Origin: Thermohalobaculum sp050331335
Lineage (GTDB): Bacteria > Pseudomonadota > Alphaproteobacteria > Rhodobacterales > Rhodobacteraceae
DNA: 15,070 nucleotides
Reading direction: 5' to 3'
Assembly (NCBI GenBank): GCA_050331335.1
Contig: JBHJGY010000070.1
Span: 1 to 15,070, forward strand
A program made the translations under genes and the position numbers. The notes under the pieces were generated by a model that had not been told where the DNA came from, made no database searches, and saw only the letters and a program-made list of their open reading frames with translations. Positions 1-6,648 of the stretch are shown here, piece by piece; position 1 is the stretch's first letter, and every line of letters starts with the position of its first letter.

Positions 1-22
1 GAGCGGGCTGCGCGCAACGGGG

Positions 23-79
23 GCGCCGGCCCGCCCCCCCCCTCCCCCCACCCACCCCCGGGAGGGGGCGGGCCGGCGC
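23..79. repeat. 16-bp perfect inverted repeat enclosing a C-tract / G-quadruplex motif
   Basis: Positions 23-38 (GCGCCGGCCCGCCCCC) are perfectly complementary to 64-79. The stem can extend by TCCC (43-46) with GGGA (60-63) if four C residues bulge out. The enclosed C-tract at 34-59 reads on the minus strand as four G-runs (5, 3, 6 and 9 G) separated by single bases T, T and A, which is a canonical G-quadruplex motif with one-base loops. A further outer 8-bp inverted repeat lies at 2-9 (AGCGGGCT) and 92-99. No T-run follows, so it is not a classical intrinsic terminator. It may mark the end of a transcription unit left of the window or a regulatory structure. The repeat is read directly; any function is inference. 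Confidence 0.8.
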
Positions 80-160
80 GCAAGACAGGCGAGCCCGCTG
101 TACCGGCTTACCCCGGTGACGGCCCCGCGGTCCGCGCCGCGCAGTCGCGGCTGCGGCTAC

Positions 161-178
161 GCGCCAGCGCCAGCGCCA
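161..178. repeat. Three tandem copies of GCGCCA
   Basis: Three exact head-to-tail copies of the hexamer GCGCCA, followed by a partial fourth copy (GCGC). The array lies in non-coding sequence upstream of the glutamine synthetase family gene. It is probably a simple slippage repeat with no known role. Confidence 0.7.
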
Positions 179-212
179 GCGCGGTCGGCCGACAGCTCAT
201 CCGCCGCGATCT

Positions 213-289
213 CTCAGCGGTACCGAGGCGCAGGAGCAGCCCACAGGCGCGCCTTCGAAGCGCGCTTTGGGCTGAGGTCTGGAAAGACC
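213..289 (+). other. Structured stretch with nested hairpins; possible leader RNA element
   Basis: CAGCCC (237-242) pairs with GGGCTG (269-274). Inside it GCGCGC (247-252) pairs with GCGCGC (260-265) around a 7-nt loop, with A-T pairs possible in the internal loop. Immediately downstream GGTCT (276-280) pairs with AGACC (285-289) across GGAA, which fits the GNRA tetraloop consensus. CTCAGC (213-218) could alternatively pair with GCTGAG (271-276), which would compete with the first helix. The element is about 330 nt upstream of the chosen start of the glutamine synthetase family gene. No known riboswitch consensus was recognised, and transcription and strand are unproven. Confidence 0.35.
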
Positions 290-621
290 ACCTTGGCGAT
301 GGGTCACCGGGTCGGTTGTTGCGGGCGCGATCTACGGCGTCGCACCTGGAATTCTTTGAGCTGCAAAGGCAGAGCGGCCAGGCTTGGACCGGCGGTGCGG
401 ACCCTCTTGCGACGCGACGCCCCTAGCCGGCGCCCGTCGATCCCGGCCGGACCGATTGGGCCGCACCCATTACGGTCGGCGCCGCAGTACCCGTTCATCT
501 CTGCCCCTGCCGCCTGATAGGTTGCGGCGGGTGTGACCCGTCGGGCGGCATGGGATTTTGCGGGCGCGCCGCGAGGGAGCGTGCTAGGGAAAGGGGAGCT
601 AAGCCAACCCCGCAGGTTTCC

Positions 622-2067
622 ATGACGGATCCCATGACGCCGCCGACCTCGCCATTTGTCGGTCTCCGCCGGCCCCAGACCGGCCCCGAGATCTCCCTGG
701 ATGTCTCGCCCAACGCCTCCGTACGCTCGGAAGCCGCACTGTCCGAGTGGCTCCGTGAGCACGGGGTGGAAGAGGTCGAATGCGTCACGCCTGACTTCGC
801 CGGGATCGGGCGAGGCAAGGTGATGCCGGCGGGCAAGTTCTCTCAGTATCGGCCGATTTATCTGCCAACCTCGCTCTTTTTCCTGACCATCACCGGGGAT
901 TATCCGGACATCTCGCATTTCTCGGCGTACGACATCGACGCGGATCTGATGCTGCGGCCGGATCTCGCCACCACCCGCGCCGTTCCTTGGGCGAACGACC
1001 GCTCGGTTCAGGTGGTTCACGACGTCTGCAACCGAGACGGCGATCTCATCGGGTACGCGCCGCGCTCAGTCTTACGACGGGTGATCGATCTCTATGCCGA
1101 GCGCGGCTGGCGGGCCCTGGTGGCGCCGGAGATCGAGTTCTACTTGACCAAACCCAACACCGACCCCGATGATCCGCTCGAGCCGCCCATTGGCCGATCG
1201 GGGCGGCGGGCGCAAAAGGCCCAGGCCTATTCGATCGCGGCGGTCGACGAATACGATGTGATCATCGAGCATATCTACGACTATGCCGATGCGCTTGGCC
1301 TCGATATCGACACGGTGATCCAGGAAGGCGGCGCGGCCCAGCTGGAGATCAATCTCCGGCATGGCGATCCGCTGGAGCTCGCAGACCAGGTGTTCTTCTT
1401 CAAGCGGCTGATCCGGGAGGCTGCGCTGCGATGCGGTTGCTACGCCACCTTCATGGCCAAGCCGATGGAGGCGCAGCCGGGTTCGGCGATGCACATCCAC
1501 CAGTCGGTGGTGTCGCTCGAGACCGGGCGTTCGCTTTTCTCGACAGAAGACGGCAGCGCATCGGATCTGTTCTTCTCTTTTATCGGCGGACAGCAAGCCT
1601 TTTTCCGGGGCGCGTGCTGCCTCGTGGCGCCCTATGTCAACTCCTACCGCCGACTGGTGCCGGACATGACCGCGCCGATCAATCTCGACTGGGGGCGCGA
1701 CAACCGCACCACCGGGCTCCGCGTGCCGGTGTCGGAGCCGGAGGCCAGACGGGTCGAGAACCGCGTCGTTGGCGCCGATGCCAATCCTTATCTCGCGATT
1801 GCGGCAACGCTGGCCTGCGGCTATCTCGGGATGGTCGAAGGGCTTGCGCCACGGCCGGAGGTCACGACGGACAGCTATGATCGCCCGCGGGAGCTGCCCT
1901 ACTCACTGCTCGATGCGGTGGCTGAGTTCCGCACACAGACCGCGCTGGCGGATGTGTTGGGCCGTGAGTTCTGTGCGCTCTACGCGGCGGTTAAAGAGCA
2001 CGAATACGATGAGTTCATGCGGGTCATTAGCCCGTGGGAGCGGGAGTACCTGCTGCTGAACGTCTAA
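622..2067 (+). CDS. Glutamine synthetase family protein (gamma-glutamylpolyamine synthetase-like)
   Basis: The product has 481 residues, about the usual length for the GS/PuuA family. These ATP-dependent ligases join an amine to the gamma-carboxyl of glutamate. PuuA-type members act on putrescine or other polyamines as the first step of their catabolism in the cytoplasm. Visible motifs are the metal-binding APEIEFYL (168-175), QEGGAAQLEINL, FMAKP, the catalytic-loop GSAMHIHQS around H291/H293, NRTTGLRVP, and ENRVVGADANPYLA near the C-terminus. No adenylylation motif like that of GlnA was recognised. ATG 622 was chosen because the conserved region begins well downstream and the 24 codons before it are Arg-rich and unlike the family; ATG 634 is a possible alternative, and the RBS (AGGT, 614-617) is weak. 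Housekeeping GlnA is less likely given the divergent motifs. No polyamine transporter or Puu partner gene is visible, so the substrate is inferred. Confidence 0.92.
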   Translation: MTDPMTPPTSPFVGLRRPQTGPEISLDVSPNASVRSEAALSEWLREHGVEEVECVTPDFAGIGRGKVMPAGKFSQYRPIYLPTSLFFLTITGDYPDISHFSAYDIDADLMLRPDLATTRAVPWANDRSVQVVHDVCNRDGDLIGYAPRSVLRRVIDLYAERGWRALVAPEIEFYLTKPNTDPDDPLEPPIGRSGRRAQKAQAYSIAAVDEYDVIIEHIYDYADALGLDIDTVIQEGGAAQLEINLRHGDPLELADQVFFFKRLIREAALRCGCYATFMAKPMEAQPGSAMHIHQSVVSLETGRSLFSTEDGSASDLFFSFIGGQQAFFRGACCLVAPYVNSYRRLVPDMTAPINLDWGRDNRTTGLRVPVSEPEARRVENRVVGADANPYLAIAATLACGYLGMVEGLAPRPEVTTDSYDRPRELPYSLLDAVAEFRTQTALADVLGREFCALYAAVKEHEYDEFMRVISPWEREYLLLNV

Positions 2068-2288
2068 TCCGGTGAGCCGGTGTTCGGGCGCTGCGCCGAC
2101 GAAAGACATAGGCTCGTGCAAGAGACGTTGCCTGGGCGAGCGGGCGAGCCCGTGAAACTCGATCATAAATCTCAATTCGGAAACTTGAGAACGCCTTCGC
2201 GCGCAATTGTAATTTCTTCGACGGCAAGCTGGACGACAGTAGTCAAGGGGCGTTCGGTCTTGCCCGCACGGTTTGACCTGCAGCCCGC
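2068..2288. other. Convergent intergenic stretch
   Basis: 221 nt between two convergent genes. It contains only weak hairpins, such as CCGG-tgag-CCGG just after the GS stop, GGCTCG (2111-2116) with CGAGCC (2145-2150), and CTCAA/TTGAG around 2173-2187. None has a T-run that would make a convincing intrinsic terminator. No plausible coding frame is seen. Confidence 0.4.
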
Positions 2289-2897
2289 TCAGCCGGCGAG
2301 TGCGGCGGCGTAGGCGGCCAGGCGTGACGCTGGGTCGTTGGCGGTCCAGATCGCGGGGTCAGGCACGATGAAATCGGTTGTCTCCGCCAGGCGGGCGGCA
2401 TCCTCGGCTGTGGCGTGACCCTCGGCGACGCACGGGATCTCGATCATCTCGGCCCACCAAGCAAAGAGCGCATCCTCTGCAGCGCCGTCGCCATGGAGCG
2501 GCCCGAGCGCCACATAATCCGCCCCAGCCTCGGCGAGCGACATCGCCATATGCCGGCTCGCGCCGCCGAAGGCGCCGAGGATCCGGTCTTTGCCCAAACG
2601 TTTCCGCAGGGCCGCGATCCCTGAACCCGGCCGCGTGAGATGGACGCCGTCGAGCCCCAGCGACACAACGAGATCCGCCCGGTCCGTCGCGAGAAGGGGA
2701 ACCTCTGCTGAATGAGCAATCGGTAGCAGCGCATTGGCCGCAGCGATCCAGGCCGCGTCCTCCGCCGCCCCGAGATCTAGTCTCACGCAGGCAACGGTGC
2801 CGCTCGCGAGCAGTGTCTCGGTTATGCGAGCTAACGCCTCCGGAGCGATCTCCGTCGGGGTGACGAGGTACAGTCGGGGGGCTTCGGCAGCGCCCAT
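2289..2897 (-). CDS. ThiE/TenI-like TIM-barrel protein, divergent thiamine-phosphate synthase homologue
   Basis: The product has 202 residues, the usual length for thiamine-phosphate synthase, which joins HMP pyrophosphate to thiazole phosphate in thiamine synthesis. Family landmarks in order are LYLVTP (9-14), VRLDL (38-42, where ThiE has an RxK motif), TDRADL (71-76, where ThiE has NDR), DGVHLTRP (83-90), GASRHMA (112-118) and DYVALGPLHGDG (127-138). Several residues that bind substrate phosphates in characterised ThiE are replaced: the Lys of RxK by Asp, the Asn of NDR by Thr, and the TxTK after GP by LHGDG. The terminal GGI phosphate loop reads VAEGHAT. It may therefore be a ThiE/TenI paralogue with an altered or lost activity. 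The start lies two bases after the upstream stop (TGAGCATG), so it is probably translationally coupled. No other thi gene is present. Confidence 0.8.
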   Translation of the reverse strand: MGAAEAPRLYLVTPTEIAPEALARITETLLASGTVACVRLDLGAAEDAAWIAAANALLPIAHSAEVPLLATDRADLVVSLGLDGVHLTRPGSGIAALRKRLGKDRILGAFGGASRHMAMSLAEAGADYVALGPLHGDGAAEDALFAWWAEMIEIPCVAEGHATAEDAARLAETTDFIVPDPAIWTANDPASRLAAYAAALAG

Positions 2898-2899
2898 GC

Positions 2900-3217
2900 T
2901 CAGCTCTCGCGGGGGCGGATCTTCATGCTGGTGCTCGTCTTGGCGCCTGGCTGAGCCGGGCGTGCGCCCTGACCCGCGGCCTGCGGCTCTCCCAGGCTCC
3001 GCCCGGTCTGGTTCTCGAAGGCGGCGATGTGCTGATTTAAAAACGCCACGAGCTGGGCGAAATCCTGCTCCCGCATGACGATGTTAGCGACATCCTCCGG
3101 CGGCAGGGGCTTGGCCTGCCCGCCTTGGGTGGAGATCGCTTGGTCCTGGAGGGTGAAGCTGACAACACCCCCTTGGATCATGAAATTGGACATCGAATTG
3201 ACGAACAGTCTGGGCAT
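2900..3217 (-). CDS. Small DUF3467-like protein of unknown function
   Basis: The product has 105 residues. The first 75 or so appear folded: hydrophobic strands near residues 10-25 (NFMIQGGVVSFTLQD), then PEDVANIVMREQDFAQLVAFLNQHIAAFE (about 39-68). This pattern, strands followed by xxVMxxxxFxxLxxxLxxxIxxxE, resembles DUF3467-type proteins. The last 30 residues are Gly/Ala/Pro-rich and probably disordered. No signal peptide or membrane segment is seen. GGAGGA is well placed before the ATG (about 6 nt). A 54-nt gap separates it from the upstream paralogue pair, with a small hairpin GGCCC-gccgg-GGGCC at 3251-3265. It is probably co-transcribed with the ThiE-like gene, whose start lies two bases after its stop. 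The family assignment is by pattern only; the function is unknown. Confidence 0.8.
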   Translation of the reverse strand: MPRLFVNSMSNFMIQGGVVSFTLQDQAISTQGGQAKPLPPEDVANIVMREQDFAQLVAFLNQHIAAFENQTGRSLGEPQAAGQGARPAQPGAKTSTSMKIRPRES

Positions 3218-3271
3218 GCGCGTCCTCCGGGCTCGCGGTCGATCCCGTCTGGCCCGCCGGGGGCCGCGCTG

Positions 3272-4024
3272 TCAACCGGCGGGGTCGGGATCCCAGGCAG
3301 GCGCCCCCGTGACTTTGGGGACGACGAGGCGTTTGGGCCGCCGCCGCGCCGCTTCGGCGAACATCGGACCGACATTGCGCCCCACGGAGGAGACATTGTC
3401 GACCATCTTGAGATGACGGGCGAGCTGGGGCGTCGTGGCCGCTTCGACCAAGTCGGGCGTGACCGCTGGATCGTCGAACTCGACCAAGAAATAGGCGAGC
3501 GGGTCGCCGCGGCGAATTACCCAGTCCCGGTCCCGGTCTTGCCATTCGAGGATCGCGTTCAACGGTCGCGGCCAGGCGGTGAGCGGGAAGCGGCCACAGA
3601 CGAGCGACCCCGGCCAGCTGCGGAAGCTCTCGGCGAAGAAGGGTGGCATCAACAGCAGCGTCGCCGGACGGTCGGTCAGCAGATGCAGGTTCAGCGACAT
3701 CTGCACCGCCGGGCGGTTCGGCGCCCGCTGGGCGCTGGGCGTGATGTAGCTGAAAAGCCCCCGAAAGGCGCTCTCCGAGAGCGCGCCGGGCTCCTCGATC
3801 CGCTTGAACTGTACCGGGCGGACGGCTTCCGGCGTCACCCGCAACCGCAGATCGAAGGCGGCGCGGGCCTGGAAAAGCCGCGGGGCGAGGGCTTGGGTTT
3901 CGGATACGAGCGGGTGGAGTGCGAGCAATGCCGAAACGGCCTCGGGCAAGGGCTCGGGCGGCAAGAAGGCCAGTGCCGCTTGGGGCGACTGGGTGCGCCA
4001 GCCGACATAGGCGGTCTCAGTCAT
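3272..4024 (-). CDS. Uncharacterised protein, downstream member of an overlapping paralogue pair
   Basis: The product has 250 residues starting MTETAYVGW. ATG 4022-4024 was chosen because upstream codons overlap the neighbour in another frame and are Arg/Ser-rich. Residues 104-186 align without gaps to residues 108-190 of the upstream gene, with about 42% identity counted by eye. Shared motifs are RPxxQ, LTD/VTD, PPF, RxWPGxxVxGRxPLxxWPxxL, EW, RxGxPLAYxLxEFxxP and a C-terminal ExxxRRPxxL. The N-terminal 100 residues are dissimilar. The PPF...WPG...GxPLAY-EF plan recalls DUF6065-like and related phage/cyanophage-borne proteins with a final GxPxxQxxPF strand, but this is a weak resemblance. 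No signal peptide or membrane helix is seen. The start overlaps the upstream gene by 8 nt, indicating translational coupling and perhaps stoichiometric expression. Confidence 0.82.
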   Translation of the reverse strand: MTETAYVGWRTQSPQAALAFLPPEPLPEAVSALLALHPLVSETQALAPRLFQARAAFDLRLRVTPEAVRPVQFKRIEEPGALSESAFRGLFSYITPSAQRAPNRPAVQMSLNLHLLTDRPATLLLMPPFFAESFRSWPGSLVCGRFPLTAWPRPLNAILEWQDRDRDWVIRRGDPLAYFLVEFDDPAVTPDLVEAATTPQLARHLKMVDNVSSVGRNVGPMFAEAARRRPKRLVVPKVTGAPAWDPDPAG

Positions 4025-4754
4025 CAGCGGCGATCCGGCGCAGCAGCTGGCGCGGGCGGCGGCTGAGCGCGCCGTCCCAGACCGCCTCGATGTCACCCGT
4101 GATGTGACGGACGCCGTCCATTCCGGCGCGATACTCCGCAAGCTCCGGCGTGAGCTCCGCCTCAACAAGCCGCGGACGCTTCTGCGGGTGGTTAAACTCG
4201 AAAAGCGCATAGGCAAGCGGCTCGCCCTGGCGTAGGGCAAGCTCCTCGCCGGGCCGGTCCCATTCGAAGGCCCAGGTCAACCGCTGAGGCCAGATCCAAA
4301 GCGGCCAGCGCCCGGCAACCATCATGCCCGGCCAGCGGCGCATCGGCGCCGCGAGAAAGGGCGGTAGGATCGAGATGAGGCAGGGCTCATCGGTCACGAA
4401 GAAGAAGGGCAGGGCGAGTTGCAGCACCGGCCGCTTGGGGTGGCGCCAGCGGCTGGGCGGCTCGAGGCTGACCCAGTCGGATATCTTCTCGGCTTGGACG
4501 AAGGTGCCCTGCTCGATCACGGCGAGCGCGGGTCCGTCGGCTTCATCCTCCAATCCCAGACGCAAGGTAACGGGCGAGGGGATTTCGACCATCTGGCGCT
4601 CCAGCGCGTTCACCGCCGGGCAGTTTTGGATGGCTCGGGTGCCCAGCGGTTTTTCGCGCGTGGAAAAGATCGTGCGCGGCGGCTGGAAGGCGAAACCGGC
4701 TTCCTCCTCGACGAGGCAGTAGCCGATGTCGCAATAGGTGATCTCGCCATACAT
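4017..4754 (-). CDS. Uncharacterised protein, upstream member of an overlapping paralogue pair
   Basis: The product has 245 residues starting MYGEITYCDIGYC. ATG 4752-4754 is preceded by GGAGG (4761-4765 on the complement) at about 6-7 nt. Residues 108-190 share an ungapped motif block with the downstream neighbour: RPVLQL, VTDEP, LPPFL, RRWPGMMVAGRWPL, WPQRL, FEWD, GEPLAYALFEF. The N-terminal part has its own features: FSTREKPLGTRAIQNCPAV (30-48) and SPVTLRLGLED (60-70). It is rich in aromatic residues (W, F, Y) and Pro and looks like a soluble, mostly beta protein. No catalytic motif is recognised. The nearest upstream gene is the DUF985 cupin, 62 nt away. An old tandem duplication with N-terminal divergence would explain the pair. 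The two products may form a heteromer, which is inference. Confidence 0.82.
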   Translation of the reverse strand: MYGEITYCDIGYCLVEEEAGFAFQPPRTIFSTREKPLGTRAIQNCPAVNALERQMVEIPSPVTLRLGLEDEADGPALAVIEQGTFVQAEKISDWVSLEPPSRWRHPKRPVLQLALPFFFVTDEPCLISILPPFLAAPMRRWPGMMVAGRWPLWIWPQRLTWAFEWDRPGEELALRQGEPLAYALFEFNHPQKRPRLVEAELTPELAEYRAGMDGVRHITGDIEAVWDGALSRRPRQLLRRIAADD

Positions 4755-4766
4755 GCGCGCCTCCGT

Positions 4767-4798
4767 CCCTGGTCTTGGCTGGCCCTGGTCCTGGCCGG
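4767..4798. repeat. Imperfect 16-bp tandem repeat upstream of the paralogue pair
   Basis: Two adjacent 16-nt units, CCCTGGTCTTGGCTGG and CCCTGGTCCTGGCCGG, match at 14 of 16 positions. They sit just upstream of the ribosome binding site of the first paralogue gene. This may be a local duplication or a binding site; no known regulator motif is recognised. Confidence 0.5.
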
Positions 4799-4816
4799 TC
4801 TTACACGGCGGAACGG

Positions 4817-5254
4817 CTAGCTGAAAGGGCGCGGGGTCGGTCGCCAGTCGGGCGGGGCCAGTTCGAAGCCGTCGAATTCGAAGCCAGGCGAGACGGTGCA
4901 GCCGACCAAAGTCCAGGCGCCCATCGAGACGGCTGTCTGCCACCAACCGGCGGGGACGATGATCTGGGGCCGTTGTCCGGCCAGGACCTCCGGGCCGAGC
5001 AGATGGGCCTCAGCGTCGTGGCCGTTCGGCGAGAGGGTCAGCGACAGAGGCCCGCCGGCATACCAGTGCCAAATCTCAGCCGCGTCGACCCGATGCCAGT
5101 GAGAGTAATCGCCCGCCTCGAGAAGATAGTAGATCGCGGTGCCGGCGGCGCGCTCGCCGGGAGCCGCGGCAGCCCGCCACGTCTCGCGGTACCAGCCGCC
5201 TTCGGGATGACGTGTCAGCTCGAGCCGCTGGATCAGGTCTTTTGCCGTGGTCAT
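4817..5254 (-). CDS. Cupin family protein (DUF985 / Cupin_5)
   Basis: The product has 145 residues, typical for this single-domain cupin family. Characteristic motifs in order are LELTRHPEGGWYRET (11-25), the strand AIYYLLEAGDYSHWHRVD with AEIWHWYAG (the cupin metal/ligand-facing region), IIVPAGWWQTA, and CTVSPGFEFDGFELA near the C-terminus. DUF985 proteins are small beta-barrels, often proposed to bind sugars or nucleotides, but their reactions are mostly unknown. The start at 5252-5254 gives a protein beginning MTTAKDLIQRLEL and has GGGAG about 8 nt upstream; the longer frame reaching 5581 overlaps the next gene and is not credible. It is the first gene of the likely operon with the paralogue pair. 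A strong hairpin separates it from the VPLPA-CTERM gene upstream. Confidence 0.9.
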   Translation of the reverse strand: MTTAKDLIQRLELTRHPEGGWYRETWRAAAAPGERAAGTAIYYLLEAGDYSHWHRVDAAEIWHWYAGGPLSLTLSPNGHDAEAHLLGPEVLAGQRPQIIVPAGWWQTAVSMGAWTLVGCTVSPGFEFDGFELAPPDWRPTPRPFS

Positions 5255-5276
5255 GCGGGTGCTCCCGAAACGACAA

Positions 5277-5301
5277 CGCCCCACGCGATGGGCGTGGGGC
5301 G
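5277..5301 (-). terminator. GC hairpin after the 5334-6017 VPLPA-CTERM gene
   Basis: CGCCCCACGC (5277-5286) and GCGTGGGGCG (5292-5301) form a perfect 10-bp stem with a 5-nt loop, 32 nt after the stop of the VPLPA-CTERM gene. On the minus strand the stem is followed by a modestly T-rich stretch (TTGTCGTTTC). It is a likely intrinsic terminator, though the T-run is weak. Confidence 0.6.
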
Positions 5302-5333
5302 CAGCGTGATCGTCCTGTGTGCGTCGGGCCGTC

Positions 5334-6017
5334 TCAGGCCGCGCGACGGCGCCGTGCGCAGAGGCCAAGGCCAGCCAAGCCGGACAGCAGCAGGAGGGCC
5401 GGCGCGGGCAGCGGGACAACTTCGAATTCGATGCTGTTGAGCAGGAAGCTGTCGAGCACCGGCCGCTCGGCGACAATGGCAAAGACGCGCCCCTCGGGCA
5501 GGTTGCCGAACTCGCTTTCGGCATCGAAGGTCGCCCCACTCGCCACGGGCCCGTCGCGGTCAGCTTCGATGGCGGTTCCAACCTCGGTCAGCATGCCCAT
5601 GGAAAACGCGTCGGCGTCGTCGCCGACGTAGAGCGCGAAGGTGTCAGTTGCACCCCAAGCCTCGAAGTCGATCGAGATGAGCGAGAACCGTTTCGGGAGG
5701 ACAAACAGCAGCGCATCATCGGTCCCGTTCGCGCCACCGTCGATATTGGCGCTGTCGGTCAACAGCCCGCCGGTACCGTTCGCAAAACGGTCGATGCCCA
5801 CCCCGGTTGCCGAAAAGGTCAAAGAGCTGGCTGATGCAGCATCGCCGAAAACAACAGAGCGCACGGAGATTACGTCACCGTTGCTGCCGACGACCGTTGC
5901 TCTCGCCGGATCAAGCGGATCGGGCGTGATCGAGCCGTTCGTAAGAGAGAAAGACGCAGCGGATGCGAAACCCGCCATCATGATAAGCACGACTGCCACA
6001 GAAATCGTCGATCGCAT
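5334..6017 (-). CDS. VPLPA-CTERM (PEP-CTERM-type) exported protein
   Basis: The product has 227 residues. A Sec signal peptide (MRSTISVAVVLIMMAGFASA, cleavage near 20/21) is followed by a beta-rich ectodomain with many Gly, Asp, Ala and Ser residues and no Cys in the mature region until the anchor. It ends in VPLPAP (201-206), a short hydrophobic helix and ARRRRAA. This tripartite C-terminus is the VPLPA-CTERM sorting signal, a PEP-CTERM variant recognised by a dedicated exosortase. Such proteins are thought to be processed at the inner membrane and sent to the cell surface or extracellular matrix. The start at 6015-6017 was chosen for the signal peptide and a GAGG-type RBS. The 230-nt gap to the divergent DUF3775 gene must hold both promoters, but none could be assigned clearly. 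The ectodomain ligand is unknown. Confidence 0.88.
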   Translation of the reverse strand: MRSTISVAVVLIMMAGFASAASFSLTNGSITPDPLDPARATVVGSNGDVISVRSVVFGDAASASSLTFSATGVGIDRFANGTGGLLTDSANIDGGANGTDDALLFVLPKRFSLISIDFEAWGATDTFALYVGDDADAFSMGMLTEVGTAIEADRDGPVASGATFDAESEFGNLPEGRVFAIVAERPVLDSFLLNSIEFEVVPLPAPALLLLSGLAGLGLCARRRRAA

Positions 6018-6247
6018 TTCCCACCTCGAATGGATCGCAGCCCAAGTTTGGATAGACGTTAACACAGGGTCTCGAAGGTTGAAAGCCAGGAGTTTCCGTT
6101 GGGGACACGAGCAACGTCGCGGAGTTTGCAAAATGTCTCGCGGACCCAGCGATGTGCTGTGGCGTGGCGTGCACACTTGCGCCAAATCAAAGCGGACCTG
6201 CGCGTGGTTTTGTCAGCTGAGCCGAGATGGATCGAGGAGATCGCCGA

Positions 6248-6640
6248 ATGCTTACCCTACCGCTTGAGACAGTCGGGTGGATTATTGTCAAAGCGCGGGA
6301 GGTCGATGTTAAGGATGTCGACACCTCGGAAGACGGTGCGTCCGACGACGATGTCCTCGGTGTCCTCGAAGATCGACCTAACGATGCCTCTGCCGACGAG
6401 GTCAAGAGTTGGATCGACGACTTGAACGACGACCACCAGGCGGAGCTTGTCGCGCTGTTTTGGCTTGGCCGGGATGGATCGCAGGCCGGCGAATTTCAGG
6501 AGTTGCTCGCTGAGGCCCGGGGGCGCCGAGGCAACACCGTAGCCAATTATCTTCTGGGCTCGCCGCTTCTCGCAGATTATCTCGAGGCAGGGCTCGAGCT
6601 GCTCGGCATCAACGTCAACGAACTCGAATCAGGGCTTTGA
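6248..6640 (+). CDS. DUF3775 family protein
   Basis: The product has 130 residues. It begins LPLETVGWIIVKAREVDVKD (4-23), has an acidic linker (DTSEDGASDDD), then VLEDRPNDASADEVKSWIDDLNDDHQAELVALFWLGRDG and a C-terminal ANYLLGSPLLADYLEAGLELLG. This order of LPxETVxxIIxKAREfD, ELVALxWxGRGD and YLLGxPLLxDYLExGL matches DUF3775, a small acidic, helical cytoplasmic family of unknown role found in alphaproteobacteria. ATG 6248 is favoured over 6227 because GAGGAG (6234-6239) lies 8 nt upstream and the family begins here. It is the only plus-strand gene between 2068 and 14228. Its stop is only 8 nt from the stop of the convergent VPLPA-CTERM gene. Confidence 0.87.
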   Translation: MLTLPLETVGWIIVKAREVDVKDVDTSEDGASDDDVLGVLEDRPNDASADEVKSWIDDLNDDHQAELVALFWLGRDGSQAGEFQELLAEARGRRGNTVANYLLGSPLLADYLEAGLELLGINVNELESGL

Positions 6641-6648
6641 CCGGCCAC

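Larger units (their letters stand above)
100..621. other. Gene-free stretch upstream of the glutamine synthetase family gene
   Basis: About 520 nt with no reading frame that resembles a protein. The open frames here are rich in Arg, Pro, Ala and Ser and look like GC-rich shadow translations. Besides the hexamer array and the 213-289 structure, a short perfect hairpin CGGGT-gtg-ACCCG lies at 528-540. No -35/-10 pair could be assigned with confidence. The promoter of the downstream gene must lie here unless it is co-transcribed from outside the window. Confidence 0.5.

Noticed and set aside
269..330. TPP riboswitch or SRP RNA, suggested by GGGCTGAGG and GGTCTGGAAAGACC
   Set aside because: The remaining conserved TPP and SRP elements (for example the ACCUGA and GGAAGGAAGCAGCC regions) are absent.
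116..517. 133-codon open frame on the plus strand
   Set aside because: The translation is Arg/Ala/Pro/Ser-rich with no domain, RBS or hydrophobic pattern. It looks like a chance frame in GC-rich DNA.
304..1020. 238-codon minus-strand frame overlapping the glutamine synthetase family gene
   Set aside because: It is antisense to a clearly coding gene and its composition is that of a shadow frame.
3272..4240. Longer N-terminus for the downstream paralogue
   Set aside because: The extra 72 codons are Arg/Ser-rich and lie in a shifted frame over the upstream paralogue's C-terminus.
4817..5581. Longer N-terminus for the cupin gene
   Set aside because: It would overlap the terminator hairpin and the end of the VPLPA-CTERM gene; the cupin family begins near the chosen start.
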